From: a virus
Strand: one strand, 5' to 3'
Virus record (IMG/VR): IMGVR_UViG_3300002140_000223
Span: 1 to 36,177 of that record
DNA length: 36,177 bases
Every line of letters begins with the position of its first letter. Positions within the stretch are counted from its first letter, which is position 1. The notes beneath the pieces were generated by a model. That model had not been told where the DNA came from and ran no database searches. It worked only from the letters and a program-made list of their open reading frames with translations. Shown piece after piece: positions 27,079 to 34,031 of this stretch. The translations under genes were made by a program, and so were the position numbers.

Positions 27079-28840
27079 TTGCTTTAGCTACGGCTCAGGC
27101 AATGAGCTACAGCTAGATGAAAACATAGTAACACAAATTATCGGTACTAACGGTATGGGGAAGTCCTCCATACCGTTAATTATTGAAGAGGTTCTATATA
27201 ATAAAAACTCTAAGGGTATTAAGAAGGCAGATATTCCAAATCGTTATATTAATAATGGCTATAATATCTACCTTTCCTTTGTCAAAGATGACGAAAGCTA
27301 TGAGATAACAGTAAATAGAGGCTCTACTATTAAAGTAAAGCTGGAAAAAGCTGGAGAAGATATCTCTAGCCACACAGCTACAAATACTTATAAGTCTATA
27401 CAAGATATTATAGGTATTGACTTCAAGACATTTTCACAGCTAGTATATCAGAATACGAATGCTAGTCTACAGTTTCTTACTGCTACTGACGCAAACCGTA
27501 AGAAGTTCTTGATAGATTTGTTGCACTTGGAACATTATGTCGAATTGTTCGAGATATTTAAAGAGGCATCAAAGCAATCAGGACTTAGTATTGCAAGTAT
27601 AACTTCTAAGTTATTGACCGTAGAAAAATGGCTCGAAGATAATAAATTAGGGGATACCAATATAGTACCCCTGTTAGATTTTGATATTAATACATCCGAA
27701 GATGAGAAGGCATTGGCTTCTTTGACGATAGAACTTCAAAATATCTCGGAGAAAAATAAAAAAATCAGTAAAAATAATCAATATAAGGCTATTATAAGTA
27801 CTATTGATATTGCAGCAATAACTGATTCTAGTGTTAAACAGTTAGAAAGCTATGATACTTTGCAGTCTGAAGTAGGTAGTCTAAACGCAGTCGCTGCGGG
27901 TGCTCAACGGCTTTTGAAAAAGCTGGAGGGATTGGGGGATACTTGTCCTACTTGTGAACAATCTGTTGATAATTCCTTCAAACAGGGTCTCATGGAGGCG
28001 GAAGTGGAGAAGAGTAGCTCCGCTAGTACTAAAATGAAGGAGTTGATGGATGAAATTGAAAGAATTAAAGCGAACAATAATGTCTACGCAGCTAATGCAA
28101 AGGCTAAGAAAGATTGGGAAGATTTGTACAGGTCTATTGACCACGGCTTACAAAGTGAGCCTGTGGACAAAGGACAGCTTGATAGTAGGATTTCTAGCTT
28201 ACAGGAGACACTACAAAACGCAAAAGACACTATATCGAAACTCTCGAAGGAGAATGAACTAAGAACTAAGAAGAATACTAGAATACAAGTAATTCAGGAG
28301 CAAACAGATGCGTTTATTGAACAATTAAATGCCTGCCAAGCCGAGTTGGATGATTGTGTTAAATTAGATAATAATTTAGAAGTATTAAAGAAAGCCTTTA
28401 GCACTAATGGATTGTTAGCATATAAGATAGAAAACTTAGTGAAAGAGTTAGAAGAGCTAACTAATGAGTATCTTGGAGAACTTTCTGACGGTAGATTCAC
28501 CTTAGAGTTTGTAGTTTCTAATGATAAGTTGAATGTGCAGATAACGGATAACGGTAATATAGTAGATATTCTAGCTCTTTCTTCTGGAGAGTTAGCTAGA
28601 GTTAACACTGCTACCCTTATCGCAATTCGCAAGTTAATGAGTAGTATTTCGAAGTCTAGAATCAATGTATTATTTCTAGATGAAGTCATCAACGTATTAG
28701 ATGATGCAGGTCGCGAGAAGATGGTAGAAGTACTATTAGGCGAAGACCTGAATACTTACATTGTATCGCATGGATGGACGCACCCACTTCTTGAGAAAAT
28801 AGAAGTGGTCAAGAACGGGAACGTTAGTGGATTAGAATAG
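27047..28840 (+). CDS. sbcC: SbcC/Rad50-like ATPase subunit
   Basis: 597-residue Rad50/SbcC-type ATPase (T4 gp46, T5 D12-type). The N-terminal Walker A IGTNGMGKSSIPLII is followed by a long coiled coil interrupted by the zinc hook CPTC (residues 300-303), then a second coiled coil. The C-terminal signature ALSSGELARVNTATL and Walker B RINVLFLDEVINVLD complete the ATPase. The coiled coil is short compared with E. coli SbcC (1048 residues), as in phages. It works with SbcD on DNA ends. Confidence 0.93.
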   Translation: MITLQKLKWDNCFSYGSGNELQLDENIVTQIIGTNGMGKSSIPLIIEEVLYNKNSKGIKKADIPNRYINNGYNIYLSFVKDDESYEITVNRGSTIKVKLEKAGEDISSHTATNTYKSIQDIIGIDFKTFSQLVYQNTNASLQFLTATDANRKKFLIDLLHLEHYVELFEIFKEASKQSGLSIASITSKLLTVEKWLEDNKLGDTNIVPLLDFDINTSEDEKALASLTIELQNISEKNKKISKNNQYKAIISTIDIAAITDSSVKQLESYDTLQSEVGSLNAVAAGAQRLLKKLEGLGDTCPTCEQSVDNSFKQGLMEAEVEKSSSASTKMKELMDEIERIKANNNVYAANAKAKKDWEDLYRSIDHGLQSEPVDKGQLDSRISSLQETLQNAKDTISKLSKENELRTKKNTRIQVIQEQTDAFIEQLNACQAELDDCVKLDNNLEVLKKAFSTNGLLAYKIENLVKELEELTNEYLGELSDGRFTLEFVVSNDKLNVQITDNGNIVDILALSSGELARVNTATLIAIRKLMSSISKSRINVLFLDEVINVLDDAGREKMVEVLLGEDLNTYIVSHGWTHPLLEKIEVVKNGNVSGLE

Positions 28841-29025
28841 TGGGAGCAGGTAGGAGAAGAGTTTGGTGGGCTTATGATGAGTGTAAACATCATGTAGAAG
28901 AAAACAAGTCATGTAGTTATTGTGGCAAGACAGAGGGAGATTATGGTAGATTCGAGAGCGAAGGGAGCGAGAGGGGAGTATCTAGTAAGGGACATGCTTC
29001 GAGAGTTAACAGGGCTGAAGTTTGA
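28840..29025 (+). CDS. Possible small zinc-knuckle protein (61 aa)
   Basis: GTG 28840 shares a base with the sbcC stop and opens 61 codons. The first 40 residues (VWWAYDECKHHVEENKSC then SYCGKTEGDYGRF) hold Cys/His spacing that could bind zinc; the remainder overlaps the resolvase gene in another frame and looks unconstrained. It fills a gap that would otherwise be about 100 bases. Plausible but unproven. Confidence 0.4.
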   Translation: MGAGRRRVWWAYDECKHHVEENKSCSYCGKTEGDYGRFESEGSERGVSSKGHASRVNRAEV

Positions 29026-29389
29026 AAGAGTTCCCGCCTCAGGAGCACTTGAATATTTGAAGGGAGACTTATATGTTCCTAATCAAAGAAACCATTTCTG
29101 CATAGAGGTTAAGAACTACAAAGAGTCCCCACTTAGTGATAAAGTATTTACACAACCAAAAACAAATGATTTAATTCGTTGGTGGAAAAAGGTAGTAGTA
29201 CAGGCAGACGGCGGAGACCAGAAGCCTTTATTATTTTTCAAATATGACCGCTCTAAAGTGTTTGTATGTACAGCCAAGAAACCAGAAGTATGCACAGAGT
29301 GGATGTATATCTCGTTTCTTGACTGCTACGCACTACTAGCAGAAGAATGGTTAAAGAATGAAGTAGTGGAGTTTATAGGTGGCTTTTAA
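28943..29389 (+). CDS. Holliday junction resolvase-like nuclease
   Basis: 148-residue protein of the PD-(D/E)XK class resembling archaeal Hjc resolvases: SRAKGARGEYLVRDMLREL at the N-terminus (conserved Glu), RVPASGALEYLKGDLYVP with the catalytic Asp, then FCIEVKNYKES with the E-x-K pair. It should cut branched recombination intermediates made by the SbcCD pathway. Start ATG 28943 has GGGAG close upstream; an in-frame GTG at 28922 is less likely. Ends inside the exonuclease gene. Confidence 0.82.
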   Translation: MVDSRAKGARGEYLVRDMLRELTGLKFERVPASGALEYLKGDLYVPNQRNHFCIEVKNYKESPLSDKVFTQPKTNDLIRWWKKVVVQADGGDQKPLLFFKYDRSKVFVCTAKKPEVCTEWMYISFLDCYALLAEEWLKNEVVEFIGGF

Positions 29390-30209
29390 TTTTAATGAGA
29401 TAGATGCAGGTTCAACACTTATAGTTGATGCTTTGAACTTAGCTTTTAGATGGAAACACGCAGGTAGAACAGACTTTCGACATGATTATGTTACAACAGT
29501 AAAATCTTTAGCAACGTCTTATAAATGTGGGAATGTGATTATCACAGCCGACTGGGGTTCGTCTAGCTACAGAAAAGAAATTTTACCCGAGTATAAGCAG
29601 AACCGAAAAGATAAATACGAGACACAAACAGAGGCAGAAGCACAGGCTTTCAAAGACTTTTTTGAAGAGTATGAAGAAACCTTAGAGTTACTAGCAGAGA
29701 GTTATAAAGTGATTCGTTTTCAAGGTGTAGAGGCAGATGATCTTGCTGCCCACCTAGTAAAACATAAGAACAAGTATAAATTAAATAATATTTGGCTAAT
29801 ATCTAGTGACCGAGATTGGGACTTACTAATCCAAGATGGAGTAAATAGGTTCTCTTATGTCACTAGAAAAGAAATAACAGTAGAGAATTGGTCTGAGCAT
29901 TACGGTGTTTCTCGTGAGGAGTATATATCCTTTAAGTGCCTAACTGGCGATAAAGGAGATAACGTACCAGGCATTAATGGTATTGGCCCAAAACGTGCAG
30001 AACAGTTAATAAAAGAGTATGGGGACGCTATGACAATCTATGATAGCATACCTATTCCAGGACATTACAAGTATATTCAAGAGTTGAATGCTAATGCAGA
30101 AATTTTACTCAAGAACTATGAGTTAATGGATTTAATAACATATTGCGACGATGCAATAGGGGCTGATAATTTGTCAGAAGTAACACGGAGAATGCTCGAT
30201 GCAGCTTAA
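29379..30209 (+). CDS. 5'-3' flap exonuclease (T4 RNase H / T5 D15 type)
   Basis: 276-residue FEN-family nuclease that removes RNA primers and 5' flaps, the activity missing from this phage's PolA. Metal-binding acidic clusters: LIVDALNLAF, ITADWGSSSYRKEILPEYK, GVEADDLAAHLV, ISSDRDWDLL and the helix-hairpin-helix CLTGDKGDNVPGINGIGPK. Start GTG 29379 overlaps the resolvase gene by 11 bases. Its own end overlaps nrdA by 11 bases. Confidence 0.92.
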   Translation: MAFNFNEIDAGSTLIVDALNLAFRWKHAGRTDFRHDYVTTVKSLATSYKCGNVIITADWGSSSYRKEILPEYKQNRKDKYETQTEAEAQAFKDFFEEYEETLELLAESYKVIRFQGVEADDLAAHLVKHKNKYKLNNIWLISSDRDWDLLIQDGVNRFSYVTRKEITVENWSEHYGVSREEYISFKCLTGDKGDNVPGINGIGPKRAEQLIKEYGDAMTIYDSIPIPGHYKYIQELNANAEILLKNYELMDLITYCDDAIGADNLSEVTRRMLDAA

Positions 30210-31968
30210 CTATAACAGGGATAAATACTTATCAGAATTTAGTATTAAAACACTAGAGGATAGATATTTGATTGAAGGGGAAACTTCTCCCCAAGACGCA
30301 TTTGCTAGAGCAGCTAAAGCCTTTTCTGATGATGAAGCACACGCGCAGAGGCTGTACGATTATGCAAGTAAATTATGGTTTATGTTTTCTACACCCATTC
30401 TTAGTAATGGCGGTACAAATCGTGGACTTCCAATTAGCTGCTTTCTAAACTACGTTGAAGATAGCCGACAAGGGCTTACAGGCCATTACACTGAAAATGC
30501 TTTTCTTTCAAGTGTAGGTGGCGGGATTGGGGGATGTTGGAATGACATTCGCTCAGTAGGAAGTAAAACCTCTGCGGGGTCAGAGAGTACTGGAGTAATA
30601 CCATTTCTAAAGGTAGTTGATGCAGAAATGTTAGCATTTTCACAAGGTGTAACTAGACGAGGTAGCTATGCAGCATATTTGGACATATCACATCCTGAGA
30701 TTGAAGAATTTTTGGATATGCGGAAACCAACAGGTGGTGACGTTAACAGGAAATCCACTAATTTACATCATGCCGTTACTATATCTGATGAGTTCATGAA
30801 TCTGATTGAACAAGCTACAAGAGTAGAAGGATTTGATGATTCATGGAACTTAATTGACCCACATACGCAAAAGGTAGTAAAAACTGTATCTGCTAAAACT
30901 CTTTGGGTAAAGCTGATTCAGAATAGAGTAGAGACAGGCGAACCATATATTATGTTTAAAGATACGGTTCAAGCGGCCCTTCCAGACTTTCAAAAAAAGC
31001 TTGGGCTACAAGTACATCACTCAAATTTGTGCTCTGAGATTACACTTGCTACTGATAATGAGCGTACAGCAGTATGTTGTTTATCTAGTGTAAATTTGGA
31101 AGAATATGATGAGTGGAAGAACAATGACCAATTCATTCCTGACCTAGTACGTATGTTAGATAATGTATTGACTTTCTTCATAGCAAATGCTCCAGCAGAG
31201 TTACACAGAGCAAAGTTAAGTGCAGAAAGAGAAAGAAGTATTGGTCTAGGAGCTATGGGCTTTCATGCTTATCTACAAAGACACAATATAGCTTTTGAAG
31301 GGGCACTTGCAAAAGGTGCAAACATTAAAATGTTCAGTAGGATTAAATCGGAGGCAGTTCGTGCAACAAAACAACTCGCAGTGGAAAGAGGTGCATGTCC
31401 AGATGATACTTCTGGCACTGTACGTAACGCTCACCTTCTTGCTGTTGCTCCTAATGCCAGCAGCAGTATTATATGTGGTAATACAAGTCCTAGTATCGAG
31501 CCTTACAGAGCTAATGCATTTACTCAGAAGACAAAAAGTGGTTCAAGCCTTCTTAAAAATGAGTATTTGGAATTCGCTTTGGATGAAATGGATAAAAATA
31601 CGGACGAAGTTTGGAAAAGTATAATCACAAACGGAGGCTCAGTACAGCATCTAGACTTCTTAGACGACTATACTAAAGAAGTATTTAAAACAGCAGTAGA
31701 GTTAGACCAGAGATGGCTTATTGAATTTGCAGCAGATAGACAAGTTCTTATATGCCAAAGTCAGTCTTTAAACGTATTTTTCCCTGCAAACATATCAAAG
31801 CAAGAGTTGCACGCAGTACATATGATGGCTTGGAAGAAGAAAGTAAAGACTCTATACTACTTGCGTAGTGAAGCGATGAAACGAGCTGAGAACGTATCAG
31901 ATGAAGTACTAAGACAATATTTATTGGAAAGCATAGACGATGAAGGTTGTCTAGCGTGTGAGGGGTAG
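30199..31968 (+). CDS. nrdA: Ribonucleotide reductase alpha subunit (class I)
   Basis: 589-residue class I RNR large subunit, reducing NDPs to dNDPs. Active site Asn276-Cys278-Glu280 in NLCSEITL; first redox Cys81 in LPISCFLNY with partner Cys in TAVCCLSSVN; radical-transfer Tyr pair in TLYYLRSEA; C-terminal redox pair in EGCLACEG. The N-terminal ATP-cone is absent, so dATP feedback through that domain should be lost, common in phages. Overlaps the flap exonuclease gene by 11 bases; nrdB starts two bases after its stop. Confidence 0.95.
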   Translation: MQLNYNRDKYLSEFSIKTLEDRYLIEGETSPQDAFARAAKAFSDDEAHAQRLYDYASKLWFMFSTPILSNGGTNRGLPISCFLNYVEDSRQGLTGHYTENAFLSSVGGGIGGCWNDIRSVGSKTSAGSESTGVIPFLKVVDAEMLAFSQGVTRRGSYAAYLDISHPEIEEFLDMRKPTGGDVNRKSTNLHHAVTISDEFMNLIEQATRVEGFDDSWNLIDPHTQKVVKTVSAKTLWVKLIQNRVETGEPYIMFKDTVQAALPDFQKKLGLQVHHSNLCSEITLATDNERTAVCCLSSVNLEEYDEWKNNDQFIPDLVRMLDNVLTFFIANAPAELHRAKLSAERERSIGLGAMGFHAYLQRHNIAFEGALAKGANIKMFSRIKSEAVRATKQLAVERGACPDDTSGTVRNAHLLAVAPNASSSIICGNTSPSIEPYRANAFTQKTKSGSSLLKNEYLEFALDEMDKNTDEVWKSIITNGGSVQHLDFLDDYTKEVFKTAVELDQRWLIEFAADRQVLICQSQSLNVFFPANISKQELHAVHMMAWKKKVKTLYYLRSEAMKRAENVSDEVLRQYLLESIDDEGCLACEG

Positions 31969-31970
31969 AG

Positions 31971-32930
31971 ATGAGTTTACTAGAAGAAAGAGAGTATTAT
32001 AAACCTTTTAATTACCCTTGGGCTTTTGAGCACTACAAAGCACAACAACATATGCATTGGCTACCTGATGAAGTTAACCTAGCAGATGATTTAAAAGATT
32101 ATAGAGAGAAGATGACTGATGGCAATAAGAAACTTATTGCTAATATCTTTAGATTCTTTACACAGGCTGATGTGGATGTATGTTGTGGATATGCTACGCA
32201 TTATCTACCTACATTCAAGCAGCCTGAAGTAAGAATGATGTTATCTGCTTTTGCAGCAATGGAAGCAGTACATCAAGAAGCATATTCATTATTGCTAGAA
32301 ACCCTTGGGTTTGGTGATGATGAATACCAGAAGTTCTTTGAACATAAAGAAATGCTGGACAAGCATGAGTACTTAAGTAACTTTGGTATGGAAACTAAGA
32401 TGGACATAGCTAAAACTATGGCTATCTACTCCGGTTTCACCGAAGGTGTGCAATTGTTTAGTAGTTTTGCAATTCTACTAAATTTTCCACGACATAACTT
32501 AATGAAGGGTATGGGGCAGATTGTAACTTGGTCTGTGCGGGATGAGAGTTTACATGTAGAAGGTATGAGCCGACTATTTAGGACTTTTATTCAGGAAAAC
32601 CCAGAACTATGGACTGATGACTTAAAGTACCAAATTTATTGTGCGGCGGAGCGTACAGTAGAGCTAGAAGATGCGTTTATTGACCTTTGTTTTGAAGGAG
32701 CTGATGTACCTGATTTAACTCCTGAAGAAGTAAAAGGATATATTCGTTATATTGCAGATCGCAGACTATTAGGACTAGGCTTGAAGAAGATCTTTGGAAG
32801 TGAGAAGAATCCTTTGGATTGGCTAGACTATATGTTAAACGGCGTTGAACACGCTAACTTTTTTGAAAACCGAGCCACCGAGTATTCTCGCGCGAGCACT
32901 ACCGGTAACTGGCAAGATATCTTTAAATAA
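31971..32930 (+). CDS. nrdB: Ribonucleotide reductase beta subunit (class I)
   Basis: 319-residue RNR small subunit that houses the metal cofactor. Ligands follow the class I pattern: Asp in TQADVDVCC, Glu and His in MEAVHQEAY, Glu in SGFTEGVQLF, Glu and His in RDESLHVEGM. The Tyr of EAVHQEAY lies seven residues after the Glu, like the E. coli radical Tyr122, so a tyrosyl-radical (class Ia/b-like) cofactor is expected. GAGGGG precedes the ATG. Works with NrdA. Confidence 0.95.
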   Translation: MSLLEEREYYKPFNYPWAFEHYKAQQHMHWLPDEVNLADDLKDYREKMTDGNKKLIANIFRFFTQADVDVCCGYATHYLPTFKQPEVRMMLSAFAAMEAVHQEAYSLLLETLGFGDDEYQKFFEHKEMLDKHEYLSNFGMETKMDIAKTMAIYSGFTEGVQLFSSFAILLNFPRHNLMKGMGQIVTWSVRDESLHVEGMSRLFRTFIQENPELWTDDLKYQIYCAAERTVELEDAFIDLCFEGADVPDLTPEEVKGYIRYIADRRLLGLGLKKIFGSEKNPLDWLDYMLNGVEHANFFENRATEYSRASTTGNWQDIFK

Positions 32931-32947
32931 ATAGGAACCTATATATT

Positions 32948-33181
32948 ATGGCAGAAGTAACAGAAAATGCAGTACAGACCATTACCTTCAACGACAAAGA
33001 GTATAAAGTCGATGAACTTAGTGAAAAAGCGAAGTATATCATTAGTCAAATCAGTGATCTACAGCAACAGGGGTCACAGTCTCGAGCTAGACTAGACCAG
33101 ATTGAGGTCGCTACTCGCGGCTTTACAGACCTGCTAGGTAAGGAGCTGGAAGCTCCCTTGGAAGGTGAGGTAGTAGAGTAA
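32948..33181 (+). CDS. Small conserved phage protein (77 aa)
   Basis: 77-residue acidic protein. The FNDKEYKVDELSEKAKYIIS motif followed by a Gln-rich helix (QISDLQQQ) resembles a small phage family sometimes found beside RNR or structural genes (DUF6447-like, from memory). Probably a short coiled coil. It is the last gene of the long rightward run, just before the bidirectional terminator. Function unknown. Confidence 0.7.
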   Translation: MAEVTENAVQTITFNDKEYKVDELSEKAKYIISQISDLQQQGSQSRARLDQIEVATRGFTDLLGKELEAPLEGEVVE

Positions 33182-33183
33182 AT

Positions 33184-33210
33184 AAAAAGGGGCTTTGCAG
33201 CCCCTTTTTT
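33184..33210. terminator. Bidirectional intrinsic terminator
   Basis: Perfect stem AAAAAGGGGCT (33184-33194) / AGCCCCTTTTT (33199-33209) with loop TTGC and T-tracts on both strands. It separates the rightward replication run from the convergent leftward tail-fibre genes. Confidence 0.93.
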
Positions 33211-33217
33211 ATGCTCT

Positions 33218-33514
33218 TTACCAGGGCAGGCCAGCTTGTGTTATCGGAGCCTTCTGAGCCTCTATCTGAGTTGACAAAGATGCTTCGGCAGCGTCCTTGT
33301 CCAGAGCTGCATAGACCCATTCAAGTACCTGAGCCTCCGTCAGGGCTTCAAAGGCTATAAAGCCTTCTGCTGTTGGGTCAGGTGTAAAAGAGCAGGTGCC
33401 GTATGAGCTGGCTGAGTATTCACCGTCGGAGAGTGTGGCTCTCCAGTGGGCGATAGTCACTCCACCATCTGCTGTGGTTCTTTCGAGTTGTGCGATTGTC
33501 CATTGTGTTGTCAT
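33218..33514 (-). CDS. Tail-fibre-associated small protein (98 aa)
   Basis: 98 residues. The pattern MTTQWTIAQLERTTADGGVT, then AHWRATLSDGEYSASSYG, LTEAQVLEWVYAALDKDAAE and a final LPW is that of a small phage family I recall next to tail-fibre genes (DUF7936-like). It may be a fibre or capsid accessory protein. AGGAGC lies before the ATG. Last gene of the leftward unit, ending at the bidirectional terminator. Confidence 0.7.
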   Translation of the reverse strand: MTTQWTIAQLERTTADGGVTIAHWRATLSDGEYSASSYGTCSFTPDPTAEGFIAFEALTEAQVLEWVYAALDKDAAEASLSTQIEAQKAPITQAGLPW

Positions 33515-33550
33515 ATTATTTTGCTCCTTTGAGGGTCATTTAAGTCTCCT

Positions 33551-34015
33551 TTATTGTGGTTTTGTTGGCCATACAATATTAAATGGAAATTCGGGCTGCT
33601 CGCTTAAGTCACGCAACTCTTGTCGGTACACTGTGTATATATTAGATATATCATCACTCACATCTTTAAATTGAGTCCAATCGCTTTCAACTAATAGACG
33701 ATATCGATTAGCTCTAACTTCTGCCGCATGTGTATCATACACTACTTGGACTTCGTCGGTGGTAAGTTCTTGAACTTCCCACTGTTGGGTCCAAACTCCC
33801 TCAATTAGAATTGGTTGCAGTTCGACACACTTTTGAAGCAGCGCATCGTATTCTGGACATTGAGTGGCAAAGACTCTATGAATCCCAAAGTCTATTAATA
33901 GTGAAAACTCGGACTCTATATTATTTGGAAAGCTAGTATTCGGGTTTTCACTATACACCAAATTTATGTTGTATGGATATACAACAAGCTCATTGTTATC
34001 AATTTTTAAAAACAT
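33551..34015 (-). CDS. Tail fibre assembly protein-like (154 aa)
   Basis: 154 residues. The C-terminal third, with RANRYRLLVESDWTQFKDVS, YRQELRDLSEQPEFPFNIVW and P, is the pattern shared by tail-fibre assembly chaperones and structural adaptor proteins (R-x-x-LL-x-x-sDWT … YRQ-x-LRDL … FP … WP). The N-terminal part is variable, as expected if it fits the partner fibre. It lies directly downstream of the fibre-like gene. AGGAGA precedes the ATG. Confidence 0.78.
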   Translation of the reverse strand: MFLKIDNNELVVYPYNINLVYSENPNTSFPNNIESEFSLLIDFGIHRVFATQCPEYDALLQKCVELQPILIEGVWTQQWEVQELTTDEVQVVYDTHAAEVRANRYRLLVESDWTQFKDVSDDISNIYTVYRQELRDLSEQPEFPFNIVWPTKPQ

Positions 34016-34031
34016 ATAATCTCCTTTTCGT